Translations under genes and position numbers: made by a program
Source of the DNA: Closterium sp. Naga37s-1
Taxonomy: Eukaryota > Streptophyta > Zygnematophyceae > Desmidiales > Closteriaceae
Direction of reading: 5' to 3'
Length of the DNA: 64,000 nt
NCBI GenBank assembly: GCA_947471745.1
Contig: CANJKZ010000532.1
Location: forward strand, 258,001 to 322,000
Part shown: positions 19,956 through 31,190 of the stretch, piece by piece
Numbering within the stretch: the first letter of the stretch is position 1
Layout of the letters: each line of letters begins with the position of its first letter
The notes under the pieces: generated by a model
Databases searched by the model: none
Told to the model about the DNA's origin: nothing
Seen by the model: only the letters and a program-made list of their open reading frames with translations

Positions 19956-22900
19956 ATGGCCGTCCCCGCCGGCGTACCATGCGATGCGGAGCCCGTGCTT
20001 ACGGCGTTAGATTTCCTAACGCGGGGCAAGCAGATCGCTTCTGCTGCCCCACCGATTGCGTCGACCTCTGCTGCTGTTCCTTTTCCCGTAGGCGATGCTC
20101 CAATCTCGGTAAATGGCGATCATTCTGTGCCATCAACCGCTACCCTTACTACGCCAGTATCCAATAGCATGCCAGACAACGGTGCCGATAAGAGCATTCC
20201 TGCAGCATCTGTCGCTACCACCTCTCTCAGTGCTAACCCCGTCTTGCCCGACAGATCAGTAAAGAGGCGGTATAAGCAGCGGGTTCTTACCTACGGACGT
20301 CCGGGCGGTCCGACTCAGCCAGCACCGGCAGTGCCTGTGCGCCCCTTAGCGCCTGAACCCGCGAATGAAGACTTCGAAGATCCTAAAGGCAAGCAGCTGT
20401 CGGTTGAGGAGCTTCAGTTGAAGTGGAAGGAGCAGTGGTGTGAGAGTACGACGGCTTATGCCAGCTATGCTTGCTTGCCTTTACTTTATCATGCTATTTC
20501 TAGCATAGGATAATTAGATGCATGCATGAATTGCTTGATTTCCTAGGCTAGGTGCTTTCTTATATTTTATTATAGTTATAGCACCGAGCTAGGTTGCGTG
20601 CACTGAATTCTGGCTTTTCGGATGCCACCGAATTGCCTTCTGCCGAATTCGGGAAGGATCTGTTCGGGACGCTTCGCGACCCGCGGAACCTTCGCGTAAC
20701 ACCTGGTTACTAGGCCTTGTGTCGAGCCTATATATAGCCTCGTGTTGTACCTAGGTGATCATTCAATTCAATTCAAACTCTCTTTTATGAGCTCGATCCT
20801 AGATCCTCACAAGTGGCAGAGGTGTTTTCCTTGGCTTCTCATCTCCGAAAACAAGGACGGCCAGCCCTGCATGCGCTGCAGCGTCTGCATGGTCTTCGGA
20901 GACCCAAACTACAAATATAGGCACAACGGCGATGGTGGCATCGACATTCAGAAGCAGACGATGCGCAAGCATCACCACAGTCTGAAACATGAGGCCGCGG
21001 TCTTGAGGAAGGAGGAGCGCGACGGAGTGAAGAAAGTGCAGAAGTCCATTGCTGACTTCCACCGAGGGGACGCTGATGTCAAGCGTATTGCTCGCTTGAT
21101 GTCTATAGTGTTATTCATTTGCAAGTCTGACGCTCCCATTGTGCTATTCGTGGCTTTGGTTCAGTTCATGGCAGAGCAGGGAACTCCGGATCTGCCCCTG
21201 AAGGAGAACGGGACGTACTACAGCGAGTAAGTGTCCCGTTCGTAACCTTTGTTTTGTGTTCCGTGTGTTTACAATAATAACGAGTTTTAACCCCGCTTGT
21301 CTCAGGTACGGCTTCGCACAGCTGGTCGAGACCATGGTGTGCTACCTGAAATCCCGCCAGCTGAAACACATCCGCGAGAGTCCTTACCTTGGCATCCAGT
21401 TGGACGAGAGCACCGATCGACGGCGCGGGAAACACATGATCATCTATATGACGTTCATGCGTGACAACGCTCCCCTCACCGAATTCTTCGCCTTGCTCAC
21501 TGTGGATCAGTGTGACGCCGCGTCACTCACTACAGTTCTCCTGACGCATCTGGAGAGTGCCGGCATCGACCTGATGCGCATCACCGGTATGAGCACTGAT
21601 GGTGCTTCCGTCATGCTTGGACAGCACAACGGAGTGACCGCGCGCCTCAAGGCAAAGGTTCCTCATCTTGTGTCGTCACACTTCATCGCGCACAGGTAAG
21701 TTTGTAGTTTCATGTTTTCTACTTCAGGTTTTTGATATGAGCTAATGTTTCGTTTTTTTTGTCTTGTAGGGAGGCCTTGGCGGCCAAGGATGCTGCCACC
21801 AAGCATCCGGACTTCAACATCGTGGACAATGTGGTCCGTGCCGTAGCGGAGAACCTTGGCCGCTCCTCTGTTAATGTGAGAGTACGACGGCTTATGCCAG
21901 CTATGCTTGCTTGCCTACTTTATTATGCTGTTTCTAGCATAGGATGATTATATGCATACATGAATTGCTTGATTTCCTAGGCTAGGTGCTTTCCTACATT
22001 TTATTATAGTTATAGCACCGAGCTAGGTTGAGTGCACCGAATTCTGGCTTTTCGGTTGCCACCGAATTGCCTTCTACCGCGGAACCTTCGCGTAACACCT
22101 GGTTACGGGGCCTTGTGTCGAGCCTATATATAGCCTCGTGTTGTACCCAGGTGATCATTCAATTCAATTCAATTCACATTCTATTTTCTGAGCTCGATCC
22201 TAGATCCTCACACTTGGTAATCAGAGCCTGTTTAGACGCGAAGTTCTTCGACCGCTAAAAACTAGCTTTTAAAACCGCGGGGGCGACTACGGAAAGCACC
22301 GATTCCGGGTACGTAAACCAGTTCCGCGCTATTTTCTAACGGCCCCCTCGAACCGGTTTTCGAACATTCCTCGGGTCCAGTGGCGAAAAGTTGGAATTTC
22401 GACCGTCGGATCGACTCGAATCTCAACGGCCCTGAGAATTCCGCCCAAAAAAGTTGGAATTAGGAGCGTCGGATCGAATTTCTTCTCAACGGCCGAGATC
22501 GGACGCGAATTTCAATCAAGGGAGAATTACGCGACTTACAGAATCAGCGCTCGTCATTTCTACAGTCGATTCGACTCACAGTAAGATGACCAGGGCCTAA
22601 AATTCAATTTTGTTCGTCGCAAATCTTCCTGTAAATCGCCAAATGGAGGAAAATGGTGATAATTGTTAAAGTTTAAAAGGAAGAAGGGGATTGCACTAGC
22701 AAGAATGAGGATACAAATAGCAAACCCTAGAAGGGTTGTACTCGCTATAGAGCACCCCACTACAGGCTAGAGCATAAGATAACATTCTGACACACCCCCA
22801 TAGCCAAAGTGGGGTGTAATCAGCAGAGTAAGCAAAGGAGTACAAGCTCAGGGTGGATCACAATGTCACCACACATTCTGAGCACAAGTTCAAGAAGCAA

Positions 22901-25900
22901 TAGTTTAAGTTCACAATTATGAGCAAAGCTAGTGGTAGTCACAACGGGCAAGTGAGGAGGAGGAGAGAGAGTGAGAGGAGAGGAGATAGGAGGCGACGGC
23001 TGAAGCTGCAGACACACAGGCAACAGGAGGCAGACTGGCACAGCGGCTACCGGACGAAGTCCCCGGAATACAGGAGTAACAGGCCCCGCGGCTAAAGTAG
23101 CGGCAGACGAGCAACGGACCCACGGGCGGCTGGCACAGCTGGCTACGACTGGGCTACCGGACGAAGTCCCCGGAATACAGGTGCTGCTGGCGACACGACG
23201 GCAACCTCCATTCAGCTTCCCCAAACTATCCCACTCCCCCCTGGCACATACCCGCTGCTACACCGCTAGCTCCACTCCCCCTTCACCCCCCCTTAGTACC
23301 ACTCCACCGGCTCCAACACGTCCACCCCCCCTCAGCGGCAGCTGCAGCACAGGGAGACGGAGGAGGAGGAGGAGCAGGGAACAGTACACAGTGGGTGCAC
23401 CCCCATACCCCGCACCCCCAAACCCTAATACAGGAGAATGGGGAGTAGGAGGGGTGGGGCACGAGTAGAAGCGCTGGGGGACAGTAGGGAGGGCAGGGGC
23501 AGCAAGGAGCGGGCCCACCACGGGCCTGGTAGGGTCGCCCGAACCGCGCGTAGGCGGCCTGAGCCGCGCGCGGGCCTCGCGCCGCCCGTACGGGCCGCGC
23601 GCGGGCCTGGCGCAGCCCGTACGGGTGGCGCGCGGGCCTGGCGCAGCCCGTACGGGTCGCGCGCGGGCCTGGCGCAGCCCGTACGGGTCGCGCGCTGCCT
23701 GTACGGGCCGCGCGCAGGCCACGACGGGCGACGGGGGGCGACGAACGGGTCCCCGTCGCCCGTCGCGGCGCCTCCCGAGGGCGACGCGACGGTTGACGGG
23801 GCCGAAGCCCGCCGCGCGCCTCGGGGCGCACAGCGGGCAGAGAACCGCCGCGCGCCTCGGGGCGCACGGCGGGCAGAAAACCGCCGCGCGCCTCGGGGCG
23901 CACGGCGGGAAGAAAACCGCCGCGCGCCTCGGGGCGCACGGCGGGAAGAAAACTGCCACACGCCACGGGGCGTGCGGCACCGAGTGTAGTGGTAGGAGTT
24001 GCAGCGGAAGCTAGGAGGTGGTAAGCCCACCCACAGGATCGATCCAAGGGGATCGACCTGCTCTGATAGCATGTTAAAGTTTAAAAGGAAGAAGGGGATT
24101 GCACTAGCAAGAATGAGGATACAAATAGCAAACCCTAGAAGGGTTGTACTCGCTATAGAGCACCCCACTACAGGCTAGAGCATAAGATAACATTCTGACA
24201 ATAATTCCGTACAAAAAGTTACGGGGTTACACACCAGCCTGGACCAGACGCGAGCGGCACTCCAGCGAATAGAGGAGCTTCTCGCAAACTATTCGGTAGC
24301 CGCCACAACAACAGCGAACGCAGTAGCGAATGCAGCAGCGACGGCAACAGTAGCAGCGGCGACACCGACACTTCACCCAGCAGCAGCGGCAGTGGCTGCA
24401 GTGAATCTTGAGGCGGCACGTCCGAGGCAACCGGAGACGTTCAATCCGAATGCGAGAGTCACCGACGTCCGTCGATTCATTGCGACCCTCGAAATTTACT
24501 TCGAGGCCGTTGGCTGTATGACCCCGACACACGATGCAATGCGGATTCGGCTCGCAGCGATACTGTTACGAGGCCCGGCGCTCGAGTGGATTTACAACAG
24601 TATTAAGATCCGAGGCGAGGGGTCATGGACGCAGTTTCGGGAAGCTTTAATTCAACGTTTCGAACCAATCAACTCCAGCTACATGGCGCGGCAGCAGATT
24701 CATCGGCATAAACAGTTCGGCAGTGTAACACAGTACACGCAGCAGATGGAGAGCCTCTTCAACCAAATTACCGACCTGACCGAAGGGGAAAAAATCCAAG
24801 CGTATACTGAGGGGCTAAAGATGGAAGTCCGGCAACATGTGATTGCCGCGAACTACAACAACTACCGCGACATGATGTGTGCAGCAGAGAGATTCGATGC
24901 GCTGATGCGATGTGAACCCGAGACACGACGCCACGTGCCGAACAGATCATTCGACACGAAGTGATCGGCACCACCCACGACCGCCGACCCGATGGATATG
25001 GACAAGATCGACGCGAAGCAGCGGCCGACAAAATATGAGAAGTGCGAATTTTGCAGCGCAGCAGGACATCGACTCTTGGCGTGTTGGAAAATGAAGAAGG
25101 CACGAGCAAAGCTGCAGGGCAACAATAGTGCGACATCCACGATGGCGAAAAAAGGAGGACATGATGGCGCGAATTCAAAACGCCACGACCGGCCGGCAAC
25201 AGGAGAAATCGCCGAGACAAATGGAGGCTCCGCGATACAAGACTCTGCACCGACCGGGAAACTCCAGCCGAACACCCCCAAGAGTAAGAATATTTCCTCT
25301 CGAGGTTTTCAAGCCTTTAAAAAATTCAGGGGAGATTTTGAGGCCATGAAAAAGCCTTCAGCCATTATTCAGGTACCTGAGAAGTTGGGCAAACCACTCC
25401 GGAGCGTTGAAAAGGGTCGTGCGTTCCAAGGAGTTCATATTCTCTCCCCGCATCACGGTGATAAGGCTCCCAATTGCCCACAGGTGAAGCCTACACAGCT
25501 GCAAAGGCTTAAGGGAAGGTTCCAGGCCAAGACGAAGCTGAATCGGCCTCGGATAAATCCTTCTAACCCAACTCAGCTGAAAACTGATATGGAGTCAGCA
25601 GCTTCGAGCGCAGGACCAAAGGATGATCTATTCGACGTACCCTACGATCCTATAAGCGAGACCATCCACGGTTACTCGGAGCAGCAACAACCACTACTAC
25701 TCGATGTGATCTGCAACGGGCGACGCCTCCAGACACTGGTGGACAGCGGTGCGTCTCACTCGGTGTGCGACCGCGGGACGTTGGAGAAAATTGGAGAACC
25801 TTCGGAGGAGACCAAGTTCACGGCAACGATGATGGATGGTACGAAACTTCCCATCCACGGTGAAGCATCACTGCAGCTGCACATAGGGGCACTGAGGTGG

Positions 25901-28900
25901 AAGCCGACGTTGCCGATCACGAACATCAAGGGTTTAGATTTCATCTTGGGGCAAGATTTCCTGAAGCGGTTCAACCCCGAGATCGACTGGGTTAACAGGA
26001 AGGCGTGCATCTACAACAACGGGAAACGAGTGGAGTTGCGAAGCTGGACAGATACAGGGAATGTTCCTGAAACGACACTGGCACGGTTCAAACGGACGGT
26101 GAACAAGAGCAACACGGGTTACTTAGCACTGGTCATGGCAGCAGCAGAGGAGGAGAAGCCGAACGCAAAGCTACCTGCAGCAGTGAAGGAGGTGTTGGAG
26201 CAGTACAAAGACATCATGCCAGACAACCTACCTGCAGGAGTACCTCCAGCGCGAAACCACGAGCACGAGATCGTGGAGGAACCAGGTGCGAAACCCGTCT
26301 CACGTGCACCATACCGACTGAGTCCGACCGAACTGACAGACATGAAGAAGCAGATAGAGTATCTACTGGACAGACAACTGATCCGCCCATCCACCTCTCC
26401 CTACCGCACCAGTTCTCTTCACTCCAAAGCTAGACGGCAGTCTACGGATGTACATCGACTACCGCGCACTGAACAAACAGACAGTTAAAAACAAATATCC
26501 CGTACCGCGCATAGACGACCTACTCGATCAACTGCGTGGAGCAACAGTCTTTTCGAAGCTGGACCTACGGTCGGGTTACTGGCAGATCAAGATGGCAGAC
26601 AACTCCACAAGACGGCGTTCCGTACCAGATACGGCTCCTACGAATACTTGGTGATGCCGTTCGGACTCTGCAACGCACCAGCAACGTTTCAGGCGGAGAT
26701 GAATCACATCTTACGACCCTTGCTGGACGAGTGCATAGTGGTGTACCTGGACGACATTCTTATCTATTCCAAGAACATGAAGGAGCACGTAGAGCATCTA
26801 CGGAAGGTGTTCGAGATCCTACGGAAGAACAAGTTCTACGTGAAGCTGTCGAAGAGCGACTTCGCCATGAAGAAGGTGCAGTTTCTCGGGCACATGGTGA
26901 GTGCCGAGGGCGTACACGTGGACCCGCGGAAGATCGAAGCCGTCAAGAAGTGGAAAGTACCGGAGAACGTGAAGGAGTTGCAGCAGTTCCTAGGCTTCGC
27001 CACCTACTACAACAGGTTCGTGCCGCAGTACGCAAAGATAGCAGCGCCACTGACCGACCTACTGAAAAAGGATACGCCCTTCAAATGGGATACTCCTCAT
27101 CAGCAAGCCATGGAACAGCTACAGACAGCACTGACTACAGCGACAGTACTCATCTTGCCGGATCCAGACAAGGACTACGTGGTGGAAGCAGACGCTAGTG
27201 ACCAAGCAGTCGGAGCAGTACTGATGCAGGATCACGGACGCGGTTTGCAGCCCATCGCCTACCTCAGTAAGAAGCTACACGGAGCAGAACTGAACTACCC
27301 CATCCACGACAAGGAAGCCTTAGCGATAGCCATAGCCTTTAAGGCGTGGAGGTGTTACCTAGAGGGAGCCAAGACTACAGTCTATACTGACCACTGCAGT
27401 CTCAAATACCTGAAGTCGCAGCCAACGCTCTCTCGACGACATGTGCGGTGGGTGGACTTCATGGAAACTCACTTCCACTACGACATCGTCTACAAGCCCG
27501 GGCTACACAACAAGGCAGACGCGTTGAGCCGCCCCGGACATGTAGCACGCATCCAGCTCGACGGGATGAACCCTCTCCTCAGGGGTCTATTCCAACATGG
27601 GTACTCCGTGGACGCAGAGATCGCTACAGCACAGACCAAGGAGCTGTTACAGTGGGAGAAAGACTTAGCTGTAAGGAAGGGTTCAGGAAAGATTTGGGTA
27701 CCGAATTACGCCCCGCTACGGCAGATCCTATTGGAGGAGTTTCACGACGTACCTTACGCAGGACATTTCGGGAGCAACAAGACGTTAGCAGGGATAGCAA
27801 AGTATTACTACTGGCCCGGGATGGTAGCAGACGTGCAGCAGTTCGTCACCTCATGCGACACGTGCCAGCGGATGAAGAGCAGCAAGCAGAAAAAAGCAGG
27901 GTTACTTCAGCCTCTACCCGTACCGAAGCAGCCATGGCAGGTCGTTAGCCTCGACTTTATCACAGGACTTCCTTCGACCTCACGGGGGCACGATTCCATC
28001 CTCGTAGTGATCGATAAGTTCTCCAAAATGGGTCACTTCATGGCGACCATCGCCACAGCTACAGCTGAAGCAACTGCTCGCCTCTTCTTCGACCGCATCG
28101 TCACCATCCACGGCATCCCCGCTACACTCATCTCAGACAGAGATCCAAAATTCACCAGTAAGTTCTGGAAGGAGCTTATGGGATTATTGGGGACCAAACT
28201 TGCGATGTCCTCAGCATACCACCCACAGACTGATGGACAGACACAGCGACTCAATCAAGTGGTTGAACAGTTACTGCGCACAGCTTGCAAGGACGACGTC
28301 AGCCACTGGGACACACAGTTACCGACCCTAGAGTTCGCTTACAACAACGCATCACGTGCGGCCACAGGGAAAACTCCTTTCTTCCTGTGTTACGGACGGG
28401 AACCACTCACACCACAGTAGCCAACCACACCGGCACACGTCCAAGCCGCACATGACTTCGTCACCACCATGCAACAGCTATGGGAGAAGACTCAGCGACG
28501 ACTCACCACGATGCAGACCTCCCAGAAGCAGTATGCCGATCGACAGCGACGTGATCACACAGTAGCAGTCGGAGATCAGGTGCTTCTTGACACACGCAAC
28601 TTGAACCTGTCTCACCTACCATCCAAGCTCCGGCCTCGCTTCTGTGGTCCATTTCTCGTGGAGGCACAGGTGACACCAGTTACATTCCGCTTGCGCTTAC
28701 CAGATACATGGAAGCTTCACAACGCTTTCCATGTCCAGCTACTGAAACCCTACAAGGACCCCAACCAACAGTTCCAGGGACGGCAGCTACCGCCACCACC
28801 ATCTGTTCTAATACAGGATGAACCCGAGTACGAAGTGGAGCGCGTTCTCACTGATCGGCACCGCGGCGGCAAGACCCTCGAGTTCCTGATACGATAGAAG

Positions 28901-30936
28901 GGATACGACCCACTGAGGACAGTTGGGTTGCAGAAGCTGATATGGGCAACGCACGCCGTGCTCTCAAGGACTATCTTGTCAAGCAGGGTGTATCTCACGC
29001 CACCCAGCTTTGAGGGGGGGACGTGTGAGAGTACGACGGCTTATGCCAGCTATGCTTGCTTGCTTTTACTTTATTATGCTGTTTCTAGCATAGGATAATT
29101 ATATGCATACATGAATTGCTTGATTTCCTAGGCTAGGTGCTTTCCTTTATTTTATTATAGTTATAGCACCGAGCTAGGTTGCGTGCACCGAATTCTGGCT
29201 TTTCGGTTGCCACCGAATTGCCTCCTACCGAATTCGGGAAGGATCTGTTCGGGACGCTTCGCGACCCACGGAACCTTCGCGTAACACCTGGTTACGGGGC
29301 CTTGTGTCGAGCCTATATATAGCCTCGTGTTGTACCCAGGTGATCATTCAATTCAATTCGCATTCTCTTTTCTGAGATCGATCCTAGATCCTCACAGTTA
29401 ATCACTCCTGTTTCCAAGAGCTTCAGGAGGAGATTTGTGCGACCCACCTCGAAGTCCAAGGCATCAAGGACGTCCGATGGTTGTCTCGTGGTGACGCCAT
29501 CCAGCGCCTGGTGAAGGTGTTTCCTGCAGCAGTGATGGTCTTGCACGAGACAAACCAGAAGATGTATCAAGTCGTAACGAGCTACAAATTCCACTTCTTG
29601 CTGTTCTTCCTTGCGGATGTCCTGAAGGAGCTCAACCTTCTCAGCTTGAAGTTCCAGCGACGGCAGGTGAGCATGTTTCTCGACTTACTGTTGGTTGTTT
29701 TACTATACTGTTACTAATCTCCTACTGTTGCATCCCCGTTTACAGGTCGACGCAACCCATGTGCTGCCGATGGTGCACAACACCACCTTACTGCTGCGCA
29801 CACGCTACCTCGACTGCGACGACGAGTCTTTCGGCCAGGGTGGAGACGCGTTGGGCCCATTCCTCAACAAGCACGCATCAGGGGAGTTCCGTGAGGTCCT
29901 CGTTGCTGGCACAGCATCCGACGGCACATCGGTCAGCCATCGATACCGACTGCACGAGGAGAAAATGAAGGGCCAGAAAAGTGGTGTGGACCACCAAGCG
30001 TGTTTGGGGCTGGCGCGCGAGTTCATCACGACCTTGGTTGGTAGGCTCGACTACCGCCTCAAGGACCTTTCACACCTTGACGGGGCGAAGCTGTTCAAGC
30101 AGGGATCGTATCCCAAGAACATGGAAAAGCGTGAGCGCAGGCTAGGACAATGGCTCCAGTCTCTGCGCAACATGTTCAAGAAGAGACCAGAAGACCCGGA
30201 TACCCTACCAGGTGCGTTAAACCCCGGGGATGTGCTGCAATAGTGTTTTTTACTGTCTTTCAGCTGCATGTTTCAACCCTTTCCAATATCCTTTCTCACC
30301 GTCCCCATGCGCACCCCAACCGCAGGCATCAACTGGGCGAGAGCGCAGAGGGAGATCGTCACCTTCTCCACAATCATGGCTACACACCAGGAGGATGTGG
30401 GGTTTGCGGACAGCCTGAAGCTCATGCTGTCCTCTCCCGACTGGGCGACGTGCTACCCGAACCTCGTGCACTTGTGGATCGCCGTCGCCGTGCTTTCGCT
30501 CTGTATCGTGGAGTGCGAGCGCGGCTTTTCACGGCAGAACATCATCAAAAGCTGGCTTCGCGGGAACCTGTGCGACGCGAAGCTAGGAGAGCTGATGGCC
30601 GTCTCGCTTCTCAACTATGACATGGAGTGGCCCGAGTTACTGAGGAGGTGGAATGCTAACAAGAAGCGCAGGCCTGCCAATGATGTGCTGATGGCGTCCA
30701 GGGAGAAACAGAGCAAGCGTGCGAAGAAAAGATCAGCCGCAGCTGCAGCAGCAGCAGCAGCACTGGCAGCAGCAGAAGCAGCTGCTCGAGAAGCAGCCCT
30801 AGCAGCAGAAGCAGCAAGGCTGGATGCTGAGTACCCGTGGCTTAGTAGGAAAGATAGGGCCACTGTCCCAGAGTCAATAGTAAGCGAGGATGATAGTGAT
30901 AACAATGAACTGTCCGGCTATAGTGACTCTGACTAA
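19956..30936 (+). CDS. hAT A transposase, five exons, split by two LTR insertions
   Basis: Exons by frame and GT-AG sites: 19956-21226 (minus solo LTR 20439-20811 and its duplication), 21306-21695, 21770-21874 joined to 29402-29666 across gypsy 5, 29746-30211, 30326-30936. The protein has a Ser/Thr/Pro-rich N-terminus with a basic RRYKQR patch, a BED/TTF-like zinc-finger region (CMRCSVC ... HHHSLKHE), catalytic-core motifs LDESTD and MSTDGAS, a WLSRGDA block, and the C-terminal dimerisation region with [11 protein letters not shown]. An Ala-rich acidic tail follows. With insertions removed the frame has no stop that I can see. Transposase would cut and rejoin the element ends. It resembles the zinc-finger (ZNF862-like) hAT group. 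Confidence 0.88.
20439..20811 (+). repeat. solo LTR of the gypsy 5 family in hAT A exon 1
   Basis: 373 bp, TGTGAGAGTACG...GATCCTCACA, with a perfect TSD agtgg (20434-20438, 20812-20816). It is closely similar to the LTRs at 21875 and 29024 and contains a TATA-like tatatata at about 20731. No internal sequence is left, as expected after LTR-LTR recombination. Confidence 0.95.
21875..22212 (+). repeat. 5' LTR of gypsy 5
   Basis: 338 bp. It is 35 bp shorter than the 3' LTR because a block after ctaccg (the gaattcgggaagg region) is missing. TATA-like tatatata lies near 22126. Confidence 0.93.
22664..22792 (-). repeat. 3' LTR of the non-autonomous copia
   Basis: 129 bp, tgttaaagttt...cattctgaca on the plus strand, preceded by TSD ataat. 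Confidence 0.95.
23520..23990. repeat. GC-rich tandem arrays in the non-autonomous copia leader
   Basis: Roughly 33-bp units (cgggcctggcgcagcccgta) at about 23555-23715 and roughly 36-bp units (gcgcctcggggcgcacggcg plus ggaagaaaaccgcc) at about 23800-23965. All frames here are Arg/Gly/Ala-rich and follow the repeat. Confidence 0.85.
24001..24071 (+). other. initiator-tRNA-like segment beside LTR (PBS on minus strand)
   Basis: In order on the plus strand: gcagcggaag (D arm), ggtggtaagcccacccacagg (anticodon arm and variable region), a perfect hairpin TCGATCC (24039-24045), loop AAGG, GGATCGA (24050-24056), then ctgctctgatagca, the tRNA 3' end with one change in CCA. The LTR starts at the next base. 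Confidence 0.7.
24072..24200 (-). repeat. 5' LTR of the non-autonomous copia
   Basis: 129 bp, identical by eye to 22664-22792, followed by TSD ataat. Confidence 0.95.
29024..29396 (+). repeat. 3' LTR of gypsy 5
   Basis: 373 bp, the same length as the solo LTR at 20439. It starts TGTGAGAG after the polypurine tract and ends CCTCACA before TSD gttaa. Confidence 0.95.
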
Positions 30937-31190
30937 GTTGTTTGCTATTGACTAGGTTGTTTGGTACTAGGACTAGAACTGCCAGTAGGATTTGTGTAGA
31001 CAGTAGATAACTCTGCAGGATAACAGTAGGTTGAATTTGATAGGAAATTTTCATTCGTCTTATTAATCAGACTAGAAAAATGTTTTCGTCTTATAATGCA
31101 GACCAGGAAAATTTCGTCGTCCGAGCATAAGACGGGGAAGGATTTTTCTTGTATACTCTCAGACAGCCCCAAAACCTAGCGAGAGCCCTG

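Larger units (their letters stand above)
22664..24200 (-). mobile_element. non-autonomous copia derivative with identical LTRs
   Basis: 1,537 bp, with 129-bp LTRs that look identical base for base and a perfect TSD ataat (22659-22663, 24201-24205). It has a primer site at 24071 downward and the same polypurine tract as copia 2. Sequence near the 3' end (gtgatccaccctgagctt on the minus strand) also matches the tail of copia 2. There is no protease, integrase or reverse transcriptase. It would depend on an element such as copia 2 for proteins. Confidence 0.93.
22643..29013 (+). pseudogene. gypsy 5 gag-pol, multiply mutated
   Basis: Gag begins with an ATG at 22643 and continues in frame at 24206 after the copia. 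The zinc knuckle [14 protein letters not shown], protease VDSGASHSV, reverse transcriptase (YLDD), RNase H, HHCC-type integrase and a chromodomain-like end ([11 protein letters not shown] ... FLIR, then KGYDP) are all recognisable. Lesions: in-frame TGA at 24962-24964 (likely CGA), small indels near 26405, 26608 and 28910, TAG at 28418-28420, and TAG at 28895-28897 in place of Trp. Gag and pol appear to share one frame here, unlike gypsy 1-4. The last codon is TGA at 29011-29013, beside the polypurine tract. Confidence 0.9.
21875..29396 (+). mobile_element. Ty3/gypsy chromovirus-like element 5
   Basis: Perfect TSD gttaa (21870-21874, 29397-29401) in hAT A exon 3. 5' LTR 21875-22212, primer site cttggtaatcagagcctg (iMet-type) at 22213, gag ATG at 22643, then a non-autonomous copia (22664-24200), gag-pol, polypurine tract aggggggga (29013-29021), 3' LTR 29024-29396. 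Gag-pol carries several stops and frameshifts, so the copy is defective. Confidence 0.95.
6348..31190 (+). mobile_element. hAT transposon A (with nested insertions)
   Basis: Starts with the hAT-type terminus CAGGGC. The first five bases are 6348-6352, and the element resumes at 19416 after gypsy 2, whose TSD duplicated caggg. It ends GAGCCCTG at 31190, giving short inverted termini CAGGGCT. It encodes a five-exon hAT transposase. Nested inside are gypsy 2 (with copia 2), a solo LTR, and gypsy 5 (with a non-autonomous copia). An 8-bp host duplication is not evident: the left flank is ttttcg beside gypsy 1 and the right flank is gtacagta. The right terminus is therefore less certain than the left. 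About 30-bp subterminal repeats with cgtctta occur near 31055-31130. Confidence 0.75.

Noticed and set aside
23258..24168. Overlapping Arg/Pro/Ala-rich frames on both strands
   Set aside because: They lie in the leader arrays of the non-autonomous copia and are open only because of the GC-rich repeat. None has a domain or a consistent start.
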